DNA from: Nocardiopsis gilva YIM 90087
GTDB lineage: Bacteria; Actinomycetota; Actinomycetes; Streptosporangiales; Streptosporangiaceae
Reading direction: 5' to 3'
NCBI RefSeq assembly: GCF_002263495.1
Contig: NZ_CP022753.1
Location: 744,001 to 808,000, forward strand
Length of the DNA stretch: 64,000 nt
Part shown: one piece after another, positions 8,837 through 16,611 of the stretch
How the letters are laid out: every line of letters begins with the position of its first letter
Position numbering within the stretch: the stretch's first letter is position 1
The notes under the pieces: generated by a model
The model's database searches: none
What the model was told of the DNA's origin: nothing
What the model saw: only the letters and a program-made list of their open reading frames with translations
Translations under genes and position numbers: made by a program

Positions 8837-9994
8837 ATGGGGCCGACCACAGGTAGCGCCCCGCGGGTGTCGACGGGTAACTCGGCACGGAACCTGCGTG
8901 ACTTCACCCGGTTGTGGGATGTCATCTACCGCGGCGACCCGCACGCCGTACGGCCGTTCCGCAAGGAGGTCACGGAGGCCCTCGGCGGCTCCGATCCGTT
9001 CGTCCGCCGCGGTGACCGGGAGGTCTTCGTCGTCACCGCTGACGACGGCAGCCCACTCGCGCGGGCCGTCGCCTGGTACACCCCGGCCAGCGACCAGCAC
9101 CGTGGTGCGCCCACCGGCCTCTTCTCCCACTTCGAGAGCGTGAACTCTGACCAGCCCGTGGACCTACTGCTCGACGCCGTACGACGGTGGCTTGCGGATC
9201 GAGGTGCGGTGCACATCACCGGGCCGATGTCCCCCAAGAGCTCGGAACCGGTCGGGGTTCTGGTCGACGGCCCGGGCCGCCCGGTGTACGGCATGCCGTA
9301 CAACCCGCCGTACTATCCCGATCTGCTCGCGGGGGCCGGGCTGACGGCGGCCCAGGACCTGCTGCAGCAGACGGTCCGGCTGTCCGGTGACTATCCGCGC
9401 CTGCGATCCGTGGCCGCACTGGCCCGCCGACGATTCCCACAGCTGCGCGTGCGGGGTATCGATCTGGCGAACTTCGAGGCCGACGTGCGGCATCTGGTGA
9501 CGTTCCACAACTGCACCAACCGTGACACCTGGGGTTTCATGCCCATGGACTTCGACGAGGTCTGGGCGGTAGCGAAGCAGTTCCGGCCGTTCTACCGCCC
9601 CGAGTACGGACTGATCGCCGAAGTGGACGGTGAGATCGTCGGCATGGCCATCGCCGTTCCCGACGCCAACCAGGTGCTGCACCGGATGGCTGGGCGGTTG
9701 TGGCCGTTCGGCTGGTGGCACCTGCTCACCGGAATGCGCGGCATCCGCGAGCTTCGGGGGCTCTACATCGGGGTGGAGCCTCGGTTCCGGCTGACCGGAA
9801 TGGACGCGCTCGTAATGTCCGAGTGGCTGGACAGAGCGGTGTCACGCCACGGCATCACCCACGTCCACCTCGGCTGGACTCCCGAGTCGAACACCCGGCT
9901 GCACCGCCAGGTCGAACAGGAGGCGGGTCCGGAGAACGTCACCACGAAGCGATTCCGGGTGTACCGCGGCGAGGCAGGGGGAGGCCGGCGATGA
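8837..9994 (+). CDS. GNAT-fold N-acyltransferase, bacterial ceramide synthase-like
   Basis: 385 residues. The middle contains GPMSPKSSEPVGVLVDG followed by YGMPYNPPYY, a pattern I associate with the large GNAT-fold family that includes bacterial ceramide synthase (bCerS). The C-terminal half (DGEIVGMAIAVPDANQ, GLYIGVEPRFRLTGM, LGWTPESNTRLH) is an acyl-CoA N-acyltransferase fold. In bacteria bCerS N-acylates the long-chain base to make ceramide or its 3-oxo precursor. The gene lies 13 bp after the ACP and overlaps the acyl-AMP ligase by 4 bp. The assignment rests on motif and context, not on a search. Confidence 0.65.
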   Translation: MGPTTGSAPRVSTGNSARNLRDFTRLWDVIYRGDPHAVRPFRKEVTEALGGSDPFVRRGDREVFVVTADDGSPLARAVAWYTPASDQHRGAPTGLFSHFESVNSDQPVDLLLDAVRRWLADRGAVHITGPMSPKSSEPVGVLVDGPGRPVYGMPYNPPYYPDLLAGAGLTAAQDLLQQTVRLSGDYPRLRSVAALARRRFPQLRVRGIDLANFEADVRHLVTFHNCTNRDTWGFMPMDFDEVWAVAKQFRPFYRPEYGLIAEVDGEIVGMAIAVPDANQVLHRMAGRLWPFGWWHLLTGMRGIRELRGLYIGVEPRFRLTGMDALVMSEWLDRAVSRHGITHVHLGWTPESNTRLHRQVEQEAGPENVTTKRFRVYRGEAGGGRR

Positions 9995-11727
9995 CCCGCC
10001 ACCGCACCGTGGTCGACGCGATCCGCCAGCACGCCCTCGACGGTTCACAGAGGACCGTCGGGTCACTGGAACCAGAGCTCATCGACCTGCCCTACCCGGC
10101 GTACTGGTCCCGGGTGTCCCGGTGCGCGCAGGAGTTGCGGTCCCGAGGAGTGCGGCCGAACGACCGGGTCGCCGTCTCCATGTCCACCTCCATGGACGTG
10201 CTCATCGCTACGGTCGCGGTGTGGGCCGCAGGCGGCGTGCTCGTGCCACTGCCCGGTGCCTCGCGGCTGCGGCCGGGCAGTATCAGCTGCCAGCGGGCAG
10301 CCACGGTACTGGCGCTCAGCGGGGCCCGCTGGTGCCTCACTCCGGAGAGCGCCCTGGCCTCCTATTCGGACGTGGTTCGGGAAGCGGATATGCCTGCCGT
10401 CGTGCTCCCGTTGCCCGAATTCACCATGGACGGCCCACCCACCTCGTCCGTGCTGGTGGAACCGTCATTGAATGATCCGGCCCTGATCCAGTTCAGCTCC
10501 GGCAGTACCGCGCAGCCGCGGGGCATCGTGCTGACCCATCGCAATGTCGTCACGCAGGTGGACGACCTGACCGCTCGGCTGGGGCTCGACGGGCACGCCC
10601 GTGGAATGGGCTGGCTGCCGCTGTCTCATGACATGGGTCTGATCGGTTGTTTTCTGAGCTGCCTGTACGGTGGTTCCGCTTGGCGGGCGATGGCGCCACG
10701 GTCATTCGTGGTGAATCCGCTGCGCTGGATCGAGGAGTTGTCCGCGTTCGGGGCCACTCATACCGCGGGACCGACGTTCGGGTACGCGTTGGTGACGCGG
10801 CTGGCCGAGCAGAACCCGGACCTCCTCGCCTCCTGGGACCTGTCCGTCCTGGAGTCCGCCAGCATCGGGGGCGAGCACATCGCCCCCGAGATCTGCGAGC
10901 AATTCGAGCGGGTGTTCGCCCAGCTCGGTCTGCGCAGGCACGTGCTGAATCCGGGATATGGCCTCGCGGAGAACACCCTGGGCGTGGCCGCGAAGGTTCC
11001 GCTGACGCCCACCACGGTACGGGCGTTCTCCCGCTCCGCACTTACCGCGGGACGCCTGTCGCCCGTCGGCGACGACACAGCGGAGGACCACCTGGCGCTC
11101 GTCGGCCACGGCGCCACGTTTCCCCGAACGACCGTGCGGGTGGTATCCACCGACGGCGCCGTCCTCTCCGAAGGCGAGGTGGGCGAGATCCAGGTCGGTG
11201 GACAGTCCGCGACCTCGACGATCATCGACGCCCACCGGGAGCGCCCGGCGCAGCAGGACGGCTTCGTGCCCACCGGGGACCTCGGTTCGCTCCTGGACGG
11301 ACAGCTGTACGTGGTGGGGCGGCTCAAGGAGATCTTCAAGTTCGGCGGGCAGACCTTCGCCCCCACTGACCTGGAGGCCGCGATACGTGCCGTCGACCCT
11401 CCAGGTGTCATGGAAGTGGTCGCAGTGGCCGTCCGGCCTGATGGGGCGGCGACCGAGGAGCCGATCGTCTTCCTGGGTCTATCGACGCCCGAGACGGCCG
11501 AGGCCGCGGCCGAGACCGCGCGCCTGGCCCTGCTCCGCGAGTTCCAGATGCCGGTACGCGAAGTGTTCACCGCCGAACCGGGCGCCCTGCCACGCACCAC
11601 CAGCGGCAAGTATCAGCGCACCCAAATCGCCGCCGCCTACCTCGACGGAACCCTGCGCGAGCTTTACGGGGTGCGGCCGACAGGCCGAGCCGAAGGGCGA
11701 GAGGAATCCCAGTGGACTTCGGCGTGA
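9991..11727 (+). CDS. Fatty-acyl-AMP ligase / acyl-ACP synthetase
   Basis: 578 residues of the ANL adenylating superfamily. The P-loop IQFSSGSTAQPRGIVLTHRN, the FAAL-typical GWLPLSHDMGLIGCFL, the GYGLAENTLGVA core and the C-terminal lysine region TSGKYQRTQ are all present. FAAL enzymes activate free fatty acids as acyl-adenylates and load them on an ACP instead of CoA, and an ACP gene lies two genes upstream. ATG 9991 overlaps the previous stop (ATGA) and the gene overlaps the next start by 16 bp. It corresponds in role to the acyl-ACP synthetase of Caulobacter sphingolipid synthesis. Confidence 0.9.
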   Translation: MTRHRTVVDAIRQHALDGSQRTVGSLEPELIDLPYPAYWSRVSRCAQELRSRGVRPNDRVAVSMSTSMDVLIATVAVWAAGGVLVPLPGASRLRPGSISCQRAATVLALSGARWCLTPESALASYSDVVREADMPAVVLPLPEFTMDGPPTSSVLVEPSLNDPALIQFSSGSTAQPRGIVLTHRNVVTQVDDLTARLGLDGHARGMGWLPLSHDMGLIGCFLSCLYGGSAWRAMAPRSFVVNPLRWIEELSAFGATHTAGPTFGYALVTRLAEQNPDLLASWDLSVLESASIGGEHIAPEICEQFERVFAQLGLRRHVLNPGYGLAENTLGVAAKVPLTPTTVRAFSRSALTAGRLSPVGDDTAEDHLALVGHGATFPRTTVRVVSTDGAVLSEGEVGEIQVGGQSATSTIIDAHRERPAQQDGFVPTGDLGSLLDGQLYVVGRLKEIFKFGGQTFAPTDLEAAIRAVDPPGVMEVVAVAVRPDGAATEEPIVFLGLSTPETAEAAAETARLALLREFQMPVREVFTAEPGALPRTTSGKYQRTQIAAAYLDGTLRELYGVRPTGRAEGREESQWTSA

Positions 11728-12902
11728 TGCTGGAGACCGTGCTGACGACGGTCGAACGGTGGCAGGCGCAGGACGTGTACCCACTTCTTCCGGTACTCAG
11801 CACGACCAGTCCCACGCGAGCGCGGCTCGCCGACGGGCGAGAGGTCACCGTCTTCGGTACCTGTGACTACCTTGGCCTCAGCCAGCATCCCGACGTCGTG
11901 AACGGTGCGCTGGAAGCGACCCAGCGGTACGGCACCAATACCTACGGCACCCAGATCCACAGCGGACACACCGAAGTCCACCGTGATCTCGAAACATCCC
12001 TGGCGGCCTACCTCGACCGGCCCGCCGCGCTGCTCTTTCCCACCGGGCTGACCACCAACATGGGTGTGATCGGCACGCTCATGGGTCCCCGAGACGCGAT
12101 CTTCACCGACCGCTTCAACCACGGCTCGATCGCCCTGGGGGCACGCCTGTCCGGCGCCCGCGTCGTGACGTTCGCGCATAACGACACCGAGGACCTGGCC
12201 ACGAAGCTGGCCGCCTGCAGCGATGCGGAGCGGCGGCTGATCGTGGTCGACGGGCTCTTCAGCACGAGCGGGGACTACGCGCCGCTGTGCGAGATCGCCG
12301 ACCTGGCCGAGCGACACCAGGCCCTGCTGATGGTGGACGAGGCGCACTCGATGGGGACGGTCGGTACCGGTGGCCGCGGTGCCGCCGAGCTGGCCGGTGT
12401 CCTGGAGCGGGTCGACATCATCATGTGCACGATGAGTAAGGCCTTCGGCAGCGTCGGCGGCTTCGTCGCCGGAAGTGTGCGTCTCGTCCGGGCGCTACGC
12501 CACAGCGCCACGGCCTACCTGCTGTCCTTCGGGGTGCCACCGGGCACGGCGGGAGCCTCGCTCGCCGCGCTCACGATCCTGTCCGGTCGGCAGGGAACCG
12601 CTCGACGGGAGCGCCTCGCGCACAACGCCGCCATGCTCCGGGAGGCGCTGTGCGCTGCCGGTGTGGACATCGGCGTCACCACGAGCCACATCGTGCCCGT
12701 GATCATCGGGCCTACAGACCGCACCGCGCGGGTGGCGAGCTGGCTCCTGGACCATGGTCTGCTCACCGCGCCCATGCTGCCCCCGGCCGTGCCGTTCGGC
12801 TCGGGTCTGCTCCGGCTCGGAGCCACCGCTGAGCACGAGGACAACGACATCGCCACGGCGGCTCGGCTCATACCTGCTGCCCTGCGGGCCGTCCCCGAAT
12901 GA
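11712..12902 (+). CDS. Alpha-oxoamine synthase, serine palmitoyltransferase-like
   Basis: 396 residues, PLP fold type I, KBL/BioF/SPT family. It joins an acyl thioester to an amino acid with loss of CO2. The PLP lysine is in MCTMSKAFGSVGG (Lys243); VVDG and MVDEAHSMG (Asp209, His212) are the cofactor-contacting motifs; NTYGTQIHSGHTEVH is the substrate loop. GTG 11712 lies inside the end of the acyl ligase gene, so the two are translationally coupled. Serine as co-substrate is inferred from the neighbouring ceramide-type genes; glycine- or alanine-using relatives are possible. Confidence 0.85.
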   Translation: MDFGVMLETVLTTVERWQAQDVYPLLPVLSTTSPTRARLADGREVTVFGTCDYLGLSQHPDVVNGALEATQRYGTNTYGTQIHSGHTEVHRDLETSLAAYLDRPAALLFPTGLTTNMGVIGTLMGPRDAIFTDRFNHGSIALGARLSGARVVTFAHNDTEDLATKLAACSDAERRLIVVDGLFSTSGDYAPLCEIADLAERHQALLMVDEAHSMGTVGTGGRGAAELAGVLERVDIIMCTMSKAFGSVGGFVAGSVRLVRALRHSATAYLLSFGVPPGTAGASLAALTILSGRQGTARRERLAHNAAMLREALCAAGVDIGVTTSHIVPVIIGPTDRTARVASWLLDHGLLTAPMLPPAVPFGSGLLRLGATAEHEDNDIATAARLIPAALRAVPE

Positions 12903-12913
12903 CCGGCGCTGGT

Positions 12914-13675
12914 TCACGTCGCGGACAGCGGCGCATCGTGCTTCGCCGGAACCAACCGGTCCCACCAGGCGACCAGCGCGTATGCCATCGGAACGGCCGC
13001 CCAGCCGGCGAGTATGTCGACGAACCAGTGCTCACCCGTGTACATCAGCGTGAGCGCCATCGACACCGGATACAGCAGGAGGAGCGGCCACCATCGGCGG
13101 CGTATCAGGGGGGCGAAGAACACGGCGGCGAGCAGCGCGGCGCCGGCATGCAGGCTCGGCATCGCGCCGATCGGATTGCTGGCCCCCTGGCCGGACGAGA
13201 TCAGCTCCGCGACGCCCGGCAGGTTCAGGCCCTGCCAGCCATGCGTGGAGATACGCGAGACCGCTGGTATCAGTCCGGCACGTGCGGCCCACCACGGCGG
13301 CGCGGCCGGATAGAGCAGGTAAACGGCGACGCCGACCAGTGCCAGCACGAGCCACATCCGCACGTAACCCAAGGCCAGGTCGCGGTCCCATAGGTACAGC
13401 CCCAGCGGTACCACCATGACGGCCACGAAGTGCGAGGCGTAGACGAGGCAGGCCAGGACGTCCCACCAGCGCACCACCCCCGGCTCATAGCCGAGCGACT
13501 GCAGCCACACGACCGGAGACCGCCCGCCGGACCACCATCCCAGTAGCGCCGCGTCCGCTGTGATCAGCTCGTGGACATGCGGAGGCCGACCGGCGCTGGC
13601 CAGCCGACCGGCACTCGCATAGCCCGCGACCACCAACCCCAGCAGCACCGCAGTGCCCGTCCCCGTCCGCCACAC
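12914..13675 (-). CDS. PAP2 superfamily membrane protein, AUR1-like
   Basis: 253 residues with about six membrane helices. The conserved PAP2 C2 and C3 signatures are MPSLHAGAALL and TGEHWFVDILAG, giving the catalytic His/His/Asp. The classical first motif K-x6-RP is not seen; instead there is YPAAPPWW, as in the AUR1/inositolphosphotransferase branch. Fungal AUR1 moves phosphoinositol onto ceramide. Beside ceramide-type genes and a PimB-like mannosyltransferase, a head-group transferase role is attractive, but simple phosphatase activity is the alternative. It is convergent with the synthase, 11 bp apart. Confidence 0.8.
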   Translation of the reverse strand: MWRTGTGTAVLLGLVVAGYASAGRLASAGRPPHVHELITADAALLGWWSGGRSPVVWLQSLGYEPGVVRWWDVLACLVYASHFVAVMVVPLGLYLWDRDLALGYVRMWLVLALVGVAVYLLYPAAPPWWAARAGLIPAVSRISTHGWQGLNLPGVAELISSGQGASNPIGAMPSLHAGAALLAAVFFAPLIRRRWWPLLLLYPVSMALTLMYTGEHWFVDILAGWAAVPMAYALVAWWDRLVPAKHDAPLSAT

Positions 13676-13684
13676 GTCGCCGGG

Positions 13685-14746
13685 TTAGCCTTGCGCCGTC
13701 GCCCGCGCGCCGGGCGGGTTGACCTGCTCCATCAGCCTGCGCAGCGGGCGGAGGCCGGCCAGGACCGTGTCGGGGTCAATGCCGAAATCGATGAGACAGG
13801 CGATCTCGTTCACCCCCGCCTCGCGGAAAGCGGACACCGTCCCGGTCACCGATTCCGGAGTACCGAACAGCGCCGCCGTGCGGGCGTAGCGGTTTACCGC
13901 GAGGGTGAGCATGACGTCCCGCTCGCGTGGGCTCTGCTCGTGAAAGCGCGCCTCCTTCTGTCCCCACAGCCCCACGGAGCTCTCCAAATAGGATCGGAAT
14001 GGATCTCGGGCCGTTGCCAGCGCGGATGCCTCATCCGCACCGAGGAAGGTGTGCACCATGAGCGTCACGTGGCCGCTGTCGGGGTCGAAACCCGCCGCTT
14101 CGCGCGCGGCCCGGTAGCAGGCGACTTTGCGGGCCAGCTCCTCGACCGACTGGAAAAGCAGACCCGTCAGCACGTTGGCGCCGAGTTCTCCGGCTCGGGC
14201 GAACATCGCCTCGCCCCCGGTACAGGTGAGCCAGAGCGGGAGTTCGCCCTGCCGGGGCAGCGGAGCCAGGCGGACCTCCGTCTCCTCGCCCGTCCCGTTG
14301 CGGTACCGGACGGCTTCGCCGCGCCACAGGCGCCGCAGCACGTCGATCCCGGTCACCGTGACATCGGTCCGCGGGGCGTAGTTGTCGGGTGCCAGCACGA
14401 AATCGTTCGGGTTCCACCCGCGTGCGATCGCGAGATCGACCCGGCCGTTGGACAGGTTGTCGACGACCGACCACTCTTCGGCGACACGAACGGGATGGTG
14501 CAGGGGCAGGACGACGCTGCCGGCCCGCAATCGAACGCGATGTGTGGCCGTGGCGAGCGCGGCGGCTATGACGGAAGGGTTCGGATAACTGCCACCGAAC
14601 TCATGGAAATGCCGTTCGGGAATCCAGATTGCCCGCAGGCCCTGCTTGTCGGCAAAGCGCGCGGCCTCGATCAGAAGCTGGTAGCGGTCCGGTCGATACT
14701 GCGGTTCTTGACTGGGGAAGAACAGCAGACTGAAGTCCATGCGCAT
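13685..14746 (-). CDS. Luciferase-like FMN monooxygenase (MupA/Atu3671 type)
   Basis: 353 residues with a bacterial-luciferase TIM barrel. The N-terminus DFSLLFFPSQ and the segment IWIPERHFHEFGGSYPNPSV match the MupA/Atu3671-like family usually found in polyketide, peptide or lipid pathways. The core includes GSVVLPLHHPVRVAEEW and LAIARGWNPNDF. The start is ATG 14746 or 14740. It sits nine bases from the PAP2 gene on the same strand and presumably hydroxylates or cleaves an intermediate of this locus; the substrate is unknown. Confidence 0.85.
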   Translation of the reverse strand: MRMDFSLLFFPSQEPQYRPDRYQLLIEAARFADKQGLRAIWIPERHFHEFGGSYPNPSVIAAALATATHRVRLRAGSVVLPLHHPVRVAEEWSVVDNLSNGRVDLAIARGWNPNDFVLAPDNYAPRTDVTVTGIDVLRRLWRGEAVRYRNGTGEETEVRLAPLPRQGELPLWLTCTGGEAMFARAGELGANVLTGLLFQSVEELARKVACYRAAREAAGFDPDSGHVTLMVHTFLGADEASALATARDPFRSYLESSVGLWGQKEARFHEQSPRERDVMLTLAVNRYARTAALFGTPESVTGTVSAFREAGVNEIACLIDFGIDPDTVLAGLRPLRRLMEQVNPPGARATAQG

Positions 14747-14790
14747 CGACTCGCATTCCGGATTTCGCTGGTGTCAGTAGCCTAGCGATC

Positions 14791-15777
14791 ATGCGCTTCC
14801 TGGTCACCGGATCGACCGGATTCATCGGCGGTCATCTGGTGCGTTATCTGGTATCCCGTGATCATTCTGTTACCGCGTTGGTCCGCGACCTGACACGTGC
14901 CGGCGACCTGACGTCCTCCCGGGTGAACCTCATCGAAGGTGATCTCGTTCTCGGTGCCGATCTGGCCGACTCGCTCGATCAGGTGGACTGCGTGCTGCAT
15001 CTGGCAGGGGCTACGATGTCGGGGGCCGAGCAGGGGTACTTCCGCGTCAATGCGACCGGAACCCGGAAGCTGTGCGAGGCACTTGCCCGCGTGCGGCGGC
15101 CACCACGGCTGGTCTTCTGTTCGTCACTCGCCGCCGCGGGGCCATCCGTTCCCGGCCGCCCTCGCAAGGAAGACCAACCGGTCGCCCCGGTTTCGGCGTA
15201 CGGGGAGAGCAAGCTTGCGGCCGAGCACGCGGTACGCGGGTTCGCAGATCGCGTGAGCGCCGTAGCCGTGCGTCCACCCATTGTGTACGGGCCCGGAGAC
15301 CCTGCGTTCGTGCCGACGCTGCGCACGATGGTGCGGTGCGGCGTGGTACCGAAACGCGGTTTCGGTACGCGCGCCTACTCCGTGATCCACGTCGATGACC
15401 TCTGCGCGGCGCTGCTGGCCGCAGCGGAATCCGACGTCCGCCTCCACCCCGAGGACCAGGTCGCCGGCGTGTACACCGTCAGCGACGGATTCGAGTACCG
15501 CCTGGAGGACCTTGCCGCGGCGATGGCCGAGGCACTCGGGAGGCGTGCTCCGGCGGTCGTTCCGCTGCCCGGCCCGATGATCGGCCTCGCCGCGCTCGCT
15601 GCCGAACTGGCGGGCCGACTGCTGGGCACGGCGCCGACATTCAACCGCGACAAGGCGCGCGAACTGCGATGCCCCGCGTGGACCTGCTCCACCGAGAACG
15701 CCGTCCGGGACCTGGGCTTCCACCCGACGATCACACTGCGGACCGGCCTGACCCGCACGCTGGAGTCGTCCTCCTAG
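14791..15777 (+). CDS. NAD-dependent reductase/epimerase, CerR-like
   Basis: 328 residues of the extended short-chain dehydrogenase family. The Rossmann motif TGSTGFIGGHLV is at residues 6-17, the catalytic pair is in SAYGESK near residue 137, and RPPIVYGPGDPAF is the typical extended-SDR segment. In Caulobacter an epimerase-like reductase (CerR) reduces the 3-oxo group of the sphingoid product. With the acyltransferase and synthase genes nearby the same role is proposed here. A perfect 30-bp inverted repeat lies just downstream and may end transcription. Confidence 0.8.
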   Translation: MRFLVTGSTGFIGGHLVRYLVSRDHSVTALVRDLTRAGDLTSSRVNLIEGDLVLGADLADSLDQVDCVLHLAGATMSGAEQGYFRVNATGTRKLCEALARVRRPPRLVFCSSLAAAGPSVPGRPRKEDQPVAPVSAYGESKLAAEHAVRGFADRVSAVAVRPPIVYGPGDPAFVPTLRTMVRCGVVPKRGFGTRAYSVIHVDDLCAALLAAAESDVRLHPEDQVAGVYTVSDGFEYRLEDLAAAMAEALGRRAPAVVPLPGPMIGLAALAAELAGRLLGTAPTFNRDKARELRCPAWTCSTENAVRDLGFHPTITLRTGLTRTLESSS

Positions 15778-15794
15778 GCCCACCTCCGCCGTGC

Positions 15795-15868
15795 CCCTCC
15801 GTTGATCTCGGAGATATTGGGGTCTCACGAGCGATTTTGACCCCAATATCTCCGAGATCAACGGAGGG
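15795..15868. repeat. Perfect 30-bp inverted repeat (terminator or repeated palindrome)
   Basis: Arms at 15795-15824 and 15839-15868 are exact reverse complements (outer end CCCTCCGTTGATCTCGGAG), with a 14-base loop. It lies 17 bp after the CerR-like stop. The perfect match over 30 bases is longer than an ordinary intrinsic terminator, and there is no T-run. It could be a bidirectional terminator or a copy of a genome-wide palindromic repeat. The rest of 15869-16105 holds nothing I can support. Confidence 0.85.
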
Positions 15869-16105
15869 ACTGTGACTTCGGTGGTGAAACGTCAGGAGCG
15901 ACCCTGGCCTGGCGCGCCGTCCACATCGTGTGGATCTGGGATGTCTCCGCGTGGATATCGAAAGCTAAGCGAATGAAAATCGCGCGAGATTACGCACTCC
16001 TCAAGTCTGTCACTTGTCGATGATCGGATGGCCATGATCTGCAGTATGTCGATCTTCCTCATGCCAGTATCGGTGCTGAGCGTGCCGGGCGACGGGGTTG
16101 TTCAC

Positions 16106-16134
16106 TTGACGAATAACCAAGCCACACTTATAAG
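16106..16134 (+). promoter_or_regulatory. Sigma-70-type promoter for the marR-mfs operon
   Basis: TTGACG at 16106-16111 and TATAAG at 16129-16134 with a 17-base spacer. The -10 ends 13 bases before the MarR start codon, so the mRNA has a very short or no leader. Confidence 0.65.
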
Positions 16135-16147
16135 ATAGGCTTCGTGC

Positions 16148-16594
16148 ATGACCCAGGAGACACCAGAAGCCGACCTGCCCATCGCCCTCGCCCGGCAGAC
16201 CCGCGACAGCGTGTCCCGGCTGGCCCGGCGCATGCGGCAGGAGCGCCCAGCCGACACCCTCGGCATGACCAGCGTCTCCATCCTGAGCAGGCTGGAGCGT
16301 GGCGGCGGACTCAGCCCGAAGGAGCTGGCCGACCACGAGCGGGTTCAGCCGCAGTCCCTCACCCGCGCCCTCGCCGGTCTGGAGGAGCGCGGTCTCATCA
16401 CCCGTGAGGCACACCCGCGTGACGGCCGACAGGTGATCATCGAGATCACCGATGAGGGCCGTGCCCTGGTGGAGTCCGACCGGAGGCTGCGGGACGAGTG
16501 GCTGGCGACGACCATCGCCGCGCGGCTGACACCGGTCGAGCGGGAGGTCCTCGCCACGGCGAACAGGCTGCTGGACATGCTGTCGCAGACGTAG
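16148..16594 (+). CDS. MarR family regulator
   Basis: 148 residues with a winged helix-turn-helix: SVSILSRLERGGGLSPKELADHERV, then the wing ITREAHPRDGRQVIIEITDEG. MarR proteins usually repress an adjacent exporter and release DNA on binding a phenolic or drug ligand. The promoter is immediately upstream, so autoregulation by occlusion is likely. The exporter gene starts 17 bp downstream in the same operon. Confidence 0.9.
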   Translation: MTQETPEADLPIALARQTRDSVSRLARRMRQERPADTLGMTSVSILSRLERGGGLSPKELADHERVQPQSLTRALAGLEERGLITREAHPRDGRQVIIEITDEGRALVESDRRLRDEWLATTIAARLTPVEREVLATANRLLDMLSQT

Positions 16595-16611
16595 CCGACC
16601 GAGAGGACGCC

